NCBI GenBank assembly: GCA_014382085.1
Contig: JACNKJ010000094.1
Span: forward strand, 1 to 18,564
Reading direction: 5' to 3'
DNA: 18,564 nucleotides
Source of the DNA: a bacterium
Lineage (GTDB): Bacteria; Krumholzibacteriota; Krumholzibacteriia; JACNKJ01
Made by a program: the position numbers and the translations under genes. Below, piece by piece: positions 1-7,300 of this stretch. Every line of letters starts with the position of its first letter. Within the stretch, counting starts at the first letter, position 1. Below the pieces are notes generated by a model. It saw nothing but the letters and a program-made list of their open reading frames with translations, made no database searches and was not told the DNA's origin.

Positions 1-396
1 TCCACTCCTGTGCCCTGCCCAGTCCATGCATTCGCCGCCGGTGTATGAAGCCGAGCGGCCCATCGCGTCCACGAGGCCGACTTGGCGTTGATCTCGACCC
101 TCATCGGCTGCCAGCAACTCCGCCAAGATTTTTTCGGAAGGAAGTCCTTCAGCCAACAACGCAAGGCCTTGGGGTCCAAACGTGGTGTTGGCGAAAGCCT
201 GAGTGGCGATGGCTCCCACACCCGCCTCGGCCCAGGGCACCACGGCGCCCACGCCGAAGAACTTGGACTGCACCGCGATGCCGAGATCGCCGGTGGCGGG
301 ATCGTATGCCACGATGGAAAACGTCGCCACGGGCTCGGCGGCCTGACTTGCGCCCATGGCCAGTAGACAGAATAGCGCGAATAGAATTCGTTTCAT
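1..396 (-). CDS. DUF1028 family secreted Ntn-hydrolase-like protein (5' part; cut by window edge)
   Basis: The reading frame stays open for 132 codons from ATG at 396 to the window edge, so the C-terminus is missing. AAGGAGG (402-408) lies 5-6 nt upstream of the ATG and fixes the start. Residues 1-20 form a signal peptide (MKR, a hydrophobic run, then GASQAA). From residue 25 the sequence matches the start of the DUF1028 family: TFSIVAYDPATGDLGIAVQS, then AVVPWAEAGVGAIATQAFAN, and near the edge YTGGEC followed by WAGH. Known: DUF1028 proteins have an Ntn-hydrolase-like fold and no settled substrate. Inferred: the protein is exported and probably hydrolytic. It is transcribed divergently from the desulfurase gene, from a promoter that carries a dyad. 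I am sure of the family but not of the function. Confidence 0.9.
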   Translation of the reverse strand, partial: MKRILFALFCLLAMGASQAAEPVATFSIVAYDPATGDLGIAVQSKFFGVGAVVPWAEAGVGAIATQAFANTTFGPQGLALLAEGLPSEKILAELLAADEGRDQRQVGLVDAMGRSASYTGGECMDWAGHRSG

Positions 397-417
397 GAAA
401 GCCTCCTTGGTCGGGCG

Positions 418-446
418 ATACTACACGCTGGCGAAGCATTCGCCAA
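418..446 (-). promoter_or_regulatory. Predicted sigma-70-type promoter of the DUF1028 gene, with an overlapping dyad
   Basis: On the minus strand, TTGGCG (441-446) and TAGTAT (418-423) are separated by 17 nt, about 20 nt upstream of the DUF1028 ATG. A perfect 7-bp inverted repeat, TGGCGAA-GCA-TTCGCCA (429-445), covers the -35 box and most of the spacer, which is a position typical of a repressor operator. The boxes match the consensus 3/6 and 4/6, so the call rests on spacing and placement. Confidence 0.45.
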
Positions 447-456
447 TCCCCCCTGC

Positions 457-485
457 TTGACGGCGGCGGCCTCGTTCTTTAGGCT
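457..485 (+). promoter_or_regulatory. Predicted promoter of the cysteine desulfurase gene (leaderless arrangement)
   Basis: TTGACG (457-462) and TAGGCT (480-485) are separated by 17 nt. Transcription would start near 492-493, which is the A of the ATG at 493. This agrees with the absence of a good ribosome binding site before that ATG. The -35 box is strong (5/6 to TTGACA); the -10 box is weak. Confidence 0.45.
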
Positions 486-492
486 GCGCGCC

Positions 493-1611
493 ATGAAACC
501 TATCTACCTAGACTACAATGCGACCACACCCGTGGACCCTCGGGTGGCAGAAGCCATGCTGCCCTATCTCACCGAACATTTCGGGAATCCTTCGAGTTCA
601 CATGTCTATGGACGGAAAACTCGCGAGGCTGTGGATCGATCGCGGGAGCAAGTGGCGGCACTACTCGGAGCTTCGCCCAAGGAAATCATCTTCACCAGCG
701 GGGGATCAGAATCCAACAACCTCGCCATCAAGGGTGTGGTTGAGGCTTACCAGGATAAGGGACGGCACATCCTAACCTCTGCAGTGGAGCATCCGGCGGT
801 GACGGAGGTTTGTCAGAATCTTCAGTCCCGCGGCTGGCAGGTGGACACGCTTCCGGTGGACGGCACGGGATTCTTAGATCCTGCCGCCGTTGAGAAGGCC
901 CTCAGCGACGAAACCGTGCTGGTCACTGTCATGCACGCCAACAACGAAGTGGGCACTCTACAAGCCATCGCAGAGATCGCCGAACTGGCCCACGCGCGCG
1001 GCGCTTTCATGCATACGGATGCGGCGCAATCCATCGGGAAAATTTCAGTGCGTGTGGACGAGCTGGGCGCGGATTTGCTTTCCCTGGCCGGCCACAAGCT
1101 CTACGCGCCTAAAGGTGTGGGCGCGCTTTACATTCGTGAGGGCGTCAAGCTGACCAAGCAGACTCATGGCGCCGACCACGAACGCAATCTACGTGCGGGG
1201 ACCGAAAACGTTTTGGAAATCGCGGGACTGGGCATAGCTTGTGAGCTTGCCGGCGCCGCTATCGCGGAAACTCAATCTAAGCTATCCGCACTTCGCGACC
1301 GTCTTGAAGACGGTCTGAGATTGAACTATCCAAGCTTAATCGTGAATGGGAAGCTCGATAGCCGCCTACCCAACACGGCCAGCGTTTCGTTTCCCGGGAT
1401 GGAAGCGTCGACCCTATTGGCCGGGCTTTCCGGTGTGGCGGCTTCCGCCGGAGCGGCCTGCCATGCCGACGGAGTCTCAGTATCGGCAGTACTTTCGGCC
1501 ATGAAAGTACCCCTGGATATCGCTAAAGGCACGCTAAGGCTTTCCGTGGGTCGCTTCACGACGGAAGAGGAAATTGACCGGGCCGTGGATTTCATCATCA
1601 AGGCGCTATAA
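493..1611 (+). CDS. Cysteine desulfurase / selenocysteine lyase-like PLP enzyme (NifS family)
   Basis: This 372-residue fold-type I aminotransferase-class enzyme would remove sulfur (or selenium) from cysteine (or selenocysteine) in the cytoplasm for Fe-S cluster or other thio-cofactor supply. It begins with the family signature YLDYNATTP (residues 5-13). Other landmarks are TSGGSESNN (68-76), the PLP-stacking H100, HTDAAQS with D176 and Q179 (174-180), the Schiff-base lysine K202 in AGHKLYAPKG, RAGTEN (234-239), and the catalytic C323 in SAGAACHADG. The C-terminal GAACH...VP...LRLSVGR pattern resembles animal selenocysteine lyases more than E. coli IscS, which has SSGSACTS. ATG at 493 is preferred over the in-frame TTG at 457, because family members start right before YLDYNATTP and the TTG lies in the predicted -35 box. 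No iscU, iscR or selenium gene is adjacent. Family is very sure; substrate is open. Confidence 0.93.
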   Translation: MKPIYLDYNATTPVDPRVAEAMLPYLTEHFGNPSSSHVYGRKTREAVDRSREQVAALLGASPKEIIFTSGGSESNNLAIKGVVEAYQDKGRHILTSAVEHPAVTEVCQNLQSRGWQVDTLPVDGTGFLDPAAVEKALSDETVLVTVMHANNEVGTLQAIAEIAELAHARGAFMHTDAAQSIGKISVRVDELGADLLSLAGHKLYAPKGVGALYIREGVKLTKQTHGADHERNLRAGTENVLEIAGLGIACELAGAAIAETQSKLSALRDRLEDGLRLNYPSLIVNGKLDSRLPNTASVSFPGMEASTLLAGLSGVAASAGAACHADGVSVSAVLSAMKVPLDIAKGTLRLSVGRFTTEEEIDRAVDFIIKAL

Positions 1612-1614
1612 GAA

Positions 1615-1642
1615 AACCCTTCTCCGATTTCGGAGAAGGGTT
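1615..1642. terminator. Shared bidirectional terminator hairpin between convergent genes
   Basis: A perfect 12-bp stem, AACCCTTCTCCG (1615-1626) with CGGAGAAGGGTT (1631-1642), has an ATTT loop. It starts 4 bp after the desulfurase stop and lies 17 bp beyond the stop of the minus-strand lipoprotein gene. On the minus strand the stem runs into TTTTCTTAT, a fair U-tract; on the plus strand it is followed only by CTCGTTCA. It probably ends the minus-strand operon efficiently and the plus-strand transcript less well. Confidence 0.8.
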
Positions 1643-1659
1643 CTCGTTCACTTGCGGCT

Positions 1660-2634
1660 CTACTCCCAGATCCAAGTCCCCCCATTGGGTGCGTAGTAAT
1701 CCACCGGAGCCAGGTCTCCTTCGCTCGGAGGATCATTGTCCCAGGTGTTGAAGCGGGCATAAATCGGGCCTTCGAAATTGCGATTCCAAACACCGTAATC
1801 CAGGTTGCCCTGGATGAGGTTGTTTCCTTCGCTACCTCGAGCACCGCCGCCGAGATCAATGTTATTAAAAGGCGGATCATCGCCAATGTCGGAATAGATA
1901 TCGATTCCAAATCTGTTGTCAGTGATCAGGCAATGCTCGATAAGCGGTGTAGAATCTATGTTGGTGAAAATGCCCGAGCGCCATCCCTGAATCAGGCAAT
2001 TGCGTACGATGGCATTGCTTCCAACAATCAGTTCCATGGCTCGAGATTGATAGAGCTCGGTCGTTACCACGAATGCGCAATCCTCGATGATGGCTGCGCC
2101 CGATTCTATGAAGTTTCGCATCCGGACCGCGGAGTGTAGGAAGGCCTTGTTAAACCTGACATCCCGGATCAAGCAGGCACCCCCTGCCGAGATACCGATG
2201 CCGGCCCTATTTTCATCGTCGACGGGATCCCTATTACTCAAGGTAAAAGTTTCGACCGTGGAGCCGTCACCCAACAAGATACCTTCGAAGACATCCACAC
2301 CGGCCATGATGATGCAATCATCCACATCACTGCCCCGAAGGGTGACTCCGTCGGGAACTTCGATGGGGCTGATCTCGCCGCTGTCGGGTCCGTAGCTGCC
2401 GGCTGCCATTTGGACGACTTCACCGGAATCGGCCACGGTCATGGCGAAAGTGAGGGTTTTGAATGGAGAGTCCGCCGAGCCGTCACCCTCCGTATCGCTG
2501 CCGAGTACCGCATCCACATACAAATTGAAACTCCCACTCGGTCCAGCAGGATCAGTATCGCTGCTACAGGCAATGAAGCCTAAAAGCAACAGCAAAGCTG
2601 GCAACAACCAGCAGCGCCGATTTCGACTTTTCAA
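1660..2634 (-). CDS. Right-handed beta-helix (DUF1565-like) surface lipoprotein, short paralogue
   Basis: The predicted lipoprotein has 324 residues: a basic N-terminus, a leucine-rich core (9-19) and a lipobox-like FIAC ending at C23. A DUF1565-type start follows at about 38-66 (YVDAVLGSDTEGDG, then SPFKTLTFAM), where neighbouring strands begin a parallel beta-helix. Helix turns with N/C-rich repeats run to about 250 (IIEDCAF, IVRNCLI, LIEHCLI). A terminal block, LGGGARGSEGNNLIQGN then NTWDNDPP then WIWE, is shared with the upstream paralogue. Function is unknown; such folds bind or cleave polysaccharides or act in adhesion, but no catalytic residues are apparent. The start is TTG at 2634, with AAAGGGG upstream and an in-frame TGA just before it, so no earlier start exists. 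The gene lies 28 nt downstream of its paralogue, so the two probably share an mRNA. Confidence 0.82.
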   Translation of the reverse strand: MKSRNRRCWLLPALLLLLGFIACSSDTDPAGPSGSFNLYVDAVLGSDTEGDGSADSPFKTLTFAMTVADSGEVVQMAAGSYGPDSGEISPIEVPDGVTLRGSDVDDCIIMAGVDVFEGILLGDGSTVETFTLSNRDPVDDENRAGIGISAGGACLIRDVRFNKAFLHSAVRMRNFIESGAAIIEDCAFVVTTELYQSRAMELIVGSNAIVRNCLIQGWRSGIFTNIDSTPLIEHCLITDNRFGIDIYSDIGDDPPFNNIDLGGGARGSEGNNLIQGNLDYGVWNRNFEGPIYARFNTWDNDPPSEGDLAPVDYYAPNGGTWIWE

Positions 2635-2662
2635 AAGGAGCCCCTTTCAGCTCATCAAGACA

Positions 2663-4207
2663 TCAATGCCAGACCCAATTCGTATCGTAGATTGAGTAAA
2701 AGTCCGTACCCTCTTCTTCTCCCGTCGTCGGTGGATCGCTATTCCAGGTGTTGAACAAGGCGTAGATCGTACCGGTTTGATTTCTGCAGTAGATCCCGTG
2801 GTACTCGTTGTCCTGAATCACGTTGTTCCCTGCACTGGCTCTATGGCCTCCACCCAGATCAGGGTTGGTCTCAGGCGCAGGATCTCCCGATCCGCTAAAG
2901 AGCGAAATGGCGGTGCCATTATTGGTGAAGGTGCAATACTCGATAAGCGGATCGCTGGCCGTATTGGCCCAGATCCCTAGTGCCCAACCTGTCACGGTAC
3001 AAGCGCGAATGATGGCATGGCAGTCTTCGGTGAGTTCGATGGCCGTGGGATAGGGCTCGCCGACGACGGTCTGAACGAGTTCACAGTTTTCGACCAGCGA
3101 GTAGTTGTCGTCCGTGTAGAGCCAGATAGCGGCATCCTCAAAATAGTCGTTAATCGTCACGTTGCGGATCGTAATGGTGCTCGAAGAGTAGATCCCATAG
3201 TCGGTGAGCTCACCGCCGGCCAGGATACCGGCATCGCCGATGGTCACGTTCTCGATGGTAGAGCCTTCGTACATCGAAAACACACAATACTGGTCCACAT
3301 GTCCGTAGATGAGGACCTCGTCACGACCGCTTCCCCGAAGGGTTATATCTTCTATGAGCCGGTACCATTCATCGGTTTCGCCATGCGCCTCGTCGTAGGT
3401 TCCTGGTGCCACGAGAAGCGTATCTCCCTGTTCAACCTCATCGAGTGCGAAGGAGATGGTGCGGAAAGGGTAGTCCCAACTTCCGCCACCACCAGTATCG
3501 TCTCCGTTCACCGCGTCCACATACTTGATGGTGAAAAGCACATCCACGAGATCGCTGGCTTCAAGGTCTGCGTTGCTCTGCAAGACGGCTTTGATTTCCA
3601 CGTCTCCACCTGGGGGCGGGAAACTCGGGGCCGTATAGACGGCGGGATTAGTCTGTGTAATCGTTCCCGTGCTGGGAACGCCGTTAAGGACGTCGTCCAC
3701 ATACCAATCGAAATCTTCGGTATCGCGCCCACTCCATTCAATGGATGCCGTGACTTCCACCGTGGTGGCGACTTGGCACTCCATGGCGCTGAATTCCAGT
3801 TCCACGCCGATGGGTCCATTGACGGTTATGTCGGTATAGTCATCGAATTCAAATTCATCGGAGGTGATCACACTAATTTCAACCGAACCTCCGGCGGGAA
3901 CTATGCCCGGCGCGGTGTAGGTCGTAGGATTATCTTGAGGAATAAGTCCAAGCTCAGCGTCGCCGCCAGGAACATCATCCACGTACCAAACGCAATCGGG
4001 TAAATCCTCTCGCGTGCTCGTGTAAATTGCAGTCAATATGACTTCGCCACCGACGTCGACTTCGGAGACATCTACCTGAATCTCCACGCCTGTTGGATCG
4101 ACTGGATCGGTGGGATCATTGTTGCTGTCGTTGCTACCGCAAGCGACCATGAAGGTGAACAAGACCGAGATTGAGACAACGAGAAGTATCCGCACATTCC
4201 TGAGCAC
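2663..4207 (-). CDS. Lipoprotein with two Ig-like repeats and a DUF1565-like beta-helix, long paralogue
   Basis: This 514-residue predicted lipoprotein has a hydrophobic signal at 7-20 and lipobox MVAC with C23, then a D/N/P-rich linker (24-39). Two tandem Ig-like repeats follow at about 40-130 and 133-226. Both contain WYVDDV, then a (D/T)NP-x-x-YTAP block and a GG-x-VEI strand. A DUF1565-type segment begins at 228 (KYVDAVNGDD, then YPFRTISFAL). Beta-helix turns run to about 440, and the C-terminal LGGGHRASAGNNVIQDN...FNTWNSDPP block matches the downstream paralogue. The start is GTG at 4207, with AAGGAGG 5-6 nt upstream. It is probably outer-membrane or surface anchored, with the Ig repeats as a stalk presenting the helix (inferred). 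No enzymatic motif was recognised. Confidence 0.82.
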   Translation of the reverse strand: MLRNVRILLVVSISVLFTFMVACGSNDSNNDPTDPVDPTGVEIQVDVSEVDVGGEVILTAIYTSTREDLPDCVWYVDDVPGGDAELGLIPQDNPTTYTAPGIVPAGGSVEISVITSDEFEFDDYTDITVNGPIGVELEFSAMECQVATTVEVTASIEWSGRDTEDFDWYVDDVLNGVPSTGTITQTNPAVYTAPSFPPPGGDVEIKAVLQSNADLEASDLVDVLFTIKYVDAVNGDDTGGGGSWDYPFRTISFALDEVEQGDTLLVAPGTYDEAHGETDEWYRLIEDITLRGSGRDEVLIYGHVDQYCVFSMYEGSTIENVTIGDAGILAGGELTDYGIYSSSTITIRNVTINDYFEDAAIWLYTDDNYSLVENCELVQTVVGEPYPTAIELTEDCHAIIRACTVTGWALGIWANTASDPLIEYCTFTNNGTAISLFSGSGDPAPETNPDLGGGHRASAGNNVIQDNEYHGIYCRNQTGTIYALFNTWNSDPPTTGEEEGTDFYSIYDTNWVWH

Positions 4208-4236
4208 AACGCCCTCCTTTTCGCGTACACTCGAAG

Positions 4237-4265
4237 ATCCTACTATTCGTAATGCTCAAATTACA
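4237..4265 (-). promoter_or_regulatory. Weak candidate promoter of the beta-helix lipoprotein operon
   Basis: On the minus strand, CTGTAA and TAGGAT (4237-4242) are separated by about 18 nt, roughly 30 nt upstream of the GTG at 4207. The consensus match is modest (3/6 and 4/6). It lacks the ATGGTARAAT element of the peptidase promoters. The position is plausible, but this is a weak call. Confidence 0.25.
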
Positions 4266-4292
4266 GAGGAAAGTATCTGAAATTGGAATGGA

Positions 4293-4370
4293 TATAAAAC
4301 GGGGAAGGCAGGCGCCTTCCCCGAACGATTTGCGAAGCTCTAGTGAGGGGGAGGTGTCCTGCCTTCCCCG
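4293..4370 (-). terminator. Tandem terminator hairpins downstream of the left C25 peptidase gene
   Basis: The distal hairpin is a perfect 10-bp stem, CGGGGAAGGC (4300-4309) with GCCTTCCCCG (4314-4323), closing a 4-nt loop. On the minus strand it is followed by TTTTATATC, an intrinsic terminator. A second copy of the arm, CCTGCCTTCCCCG (4358-4370), lies just after the peptidase stop. It can form a shorter imperfect local hairpin with the GGGGGAGG beside it. It can also pair over 13 bp with CGGGGAAGGCAGG (4300-4312), competing with the distal hairpin. Confidence 0.85.
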
Positions 4371-4374
4371 CTTC

Positions 4375-7300
4375 TTACTTCAACATCAACATCTTGTCAG
4401 TTAACACTTCCTCACCAAAAACGATTCGGCTGAAGTAGATACCGCTGGAAACGGACCGACCGGCATCATCCCGCCCGAGCCATTCCATTTCATGATAACC
4501 GGCATCCATGTGTCCGCTAGCCAAGGTGATGACGCGGCGTCCCTGAACGTCGTAGACGGCCAAATCCACCTTGCCGCTCGTGGGCAAAGCGAAGCGCAGG
4601 GTCGTCTTCGGGTTAAAGGGGTTGGGGAAATTGCGTCCCAGTTCAAGGCGCGCGGGAACGACACCGCCGTCCACGCCTGTGGCCAAGGGAATGAAGGCGT
4701 TGAGGAGAACATCATCCACCGCGGCCTCCACCAGGGAACCGTTAACTTCGTCGGAAGCCTGGAAGCGCACCTGCACATGATTGCTTAGGGTGATAAAACT
4801 GCTCAAGTCGAAACTGTGATAGGTCCAACTGTTGTCCGTGGTCTGAGTATGCTCAAGGCTCACCCAGTTAAGACCATCGGCCGTTACGTCTACGTCCCAC
4901 CAGTCTTCGTCCGGATTGTTTCCCGCATTGTTGGTGTACCAACGCCAGTAACTGAACTCGGCGCTGGTGGCACCCTGAAGGTTGAAAACCGGACTAAGCA
5001 GTGTGGTGACACCGCCGTCGATGTCGTTCTCGCCGGCACTGCCCCCCTCCGAACCCTGACCCGTCACGTAGCAGATCACCCCCGGCGCAGGAGTGTGATC
5101 ATCTTCGGGCTGAACCTGTTGGCTATCATAGTCGGTGCCGATGGGATCCACGCGGGTCCAGATGCCGCTGCCGGCATTGTCGCCCGGCGCGCCCACGGTC
5201 CAGCCACGGTCGATTTCGAAGTCGTCGAACCAGCCACCTACGGGCATTTCGAAGTGCATGTCGGCGGCGAAGTCTCCGTCGCTTACATTGAAGAAGAAGT
5301 CAATGCTCGAGGGCTCGGGACAAGTCGAAAGAATCTCGACCTCGAATTCAGTCATCAGCCCCGCGCCGTCCACCGGAACTATTGGGCAAGTACCGCCGCC
5401 GTCGAGGATGGTCACGTTCGGGTCCATCGTGCCGATGACACCAACTAGATTTTCAGCGGCTGAATGTCCGTTGTTCAGGATTTCCACCCTCAGGCTCACG
5501 GTCTCACCCGCATCGGCGTTTCCACTGCCGTTGCCACCGGGTAAATCGATCACCGTGAGGGCCCCCGCTGAGAGCACGGGGGCCTGGGCTGTGAGGTAGA
5601 AGGTCGATTCCCACATGCCTTCGTTGGACATCATTGTGATGGTGAATTGCATCACGTGTTCATCGGGCACTGCGCCGTCGACGTAGATCTCATAGGGAAG
5701 AATGCAAGTTCCCAGACCGCCGCTAGGAATGTCACCGAAATCTCGTGTGTCTACGAGAATGCTCACATATCCGTCGCCGCAGCTCAAGGTGCCGACCACG
5801 TCATGAGTCGCCTCGACACCCACGTTTTCAATGCAGATGTCCAGATCCACGGTTTCGCCTTCGTCCAAGGTGGCATCATTGTCTCCGTCTTCATCGAAGA
5901 TCAGGCAATGATCGAAGACCAAATAGGGGCCTTCCGGAGGAAGGATGGGAACCATGCCCGAATACTCGAAGAAATCGTGAGCGACGATCTTCACGTTCAG
6001 GTCGCCAGGAGCCGTCGCCCCGGGCTCGAGGACAGCCACGCCGAAGGCGTTAGTGTGGGCCGTGGCATAGACCGAATAGTCGTCCGTGTAAACACAGACG
6101 CGGGCACCTTCCAAGGGCGTGCCGGCATCCGTCACCATAACTTCCATCTCGGGCTGACCGATGAAGACTACGCCGGGCAAAGTAACCAGAAGATTGCCGG
6201 GAGTGTCGGTCCACAGATGCATGGACGGATCTCCGAAGAGATTCAGTTCATAGAAGCACCAGCGATTGGCGCCGAAATCCAAGTTCCAGATTACATCTTC
6301 CTTGGAGTCGTTGTTCATGTCCGCCAGCGGGTAAATGTCTTCGGCGAACATGGCATCGAAGAATTCGCGATCAAAATACTGTGAGGAGCCGTTGGTGCTC
6401 TCATGCTGTCCCCAGCCGTAGCGGGAGTTGGTTATGAGGGCGACGGCGCCGTGCACATCGTTGTTGAGATTCTCGCTGATGGAATCCTGATCGAATCCAC
6501 CACACATGCAACCCTGGCTATAGATGAAGTTGTAGCTATGGTTGATTCCGTCGTTGGTGAAGTTCGGAACGTTGCTGTTGTAGAACTTCATCATGTAGGT
6601 GTAGTCGCAGTGACCCAGGTGATTGAGAATGTTCAAACCGTTGTTCATGATTCCGATGAGCGTGGAGGAGCTCCAGGTTCCTTCGCGATCGTAGAGGGTG
6701 TCCACGTTCATGTGATCGGGGAAACCTTCGGTGGTGTAGCCCCAGGTGCTGGCGCCGAAAAGGATCTCGTCCTTATAATCGCCGCCCCAGGTGGGCTCGC
6801 TCCAAAGCAGTTCACCTACCATGATTGCGTTGGTGCACTCGCCAGCGACGGGAGCCGTCTGATAGCGCATCTGCTTCACGATCCAGTTTTGAAGCTCAGT
6901 TGGCGATGAAACCGCTGCGCGCCCCACTCCCAATTCGTGATAGAGATCCGCCTCGCCGACCTCGCCCCAGTAGCCGTCTCCGTCGTCGTTCCAGGTGCCG
7001 TCGAGGCAAGCGTAGTAGAGATCGCTGGGCAGGTTGGTCTCCGTTGTGCTGTAGGCATAGGCGTACATGCCACGGTGGGGAATGCCGTCGCTGGGTCCGC
7101 TGTCGCCTACCAGAAGCACGTACTCCGTGTCCCAGGTGGCATAGGCGTCGACGATGAAGTTCCGGATTCGCTCCTGCTCGTCGCCGCCCGTGTATTCGCT
7201 GTTGATCCAGTCCTTGAGGAAGACTTCAGCCTTCAGCCCGCGTTCGGTCTGGAAGGTGACAAAGTCGCCCAGGTAAGGCGCGTAGGCATCGGAAGTCACG

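Noticed and set aside
82..366. Plus-strand frames at the left edge
   Set aside because: They are antisense to the DUF1028 gene, which has a clear start, ribosome site and family match.
3017..4003. Long plus-strand open frame (328 codons) opposite the long lipoprotein gene
   Set aside because: It is the antisense shadow of a gene with signal peptide, lipobox, ribosome site and recognisable domains. Its translation shows no known motif.
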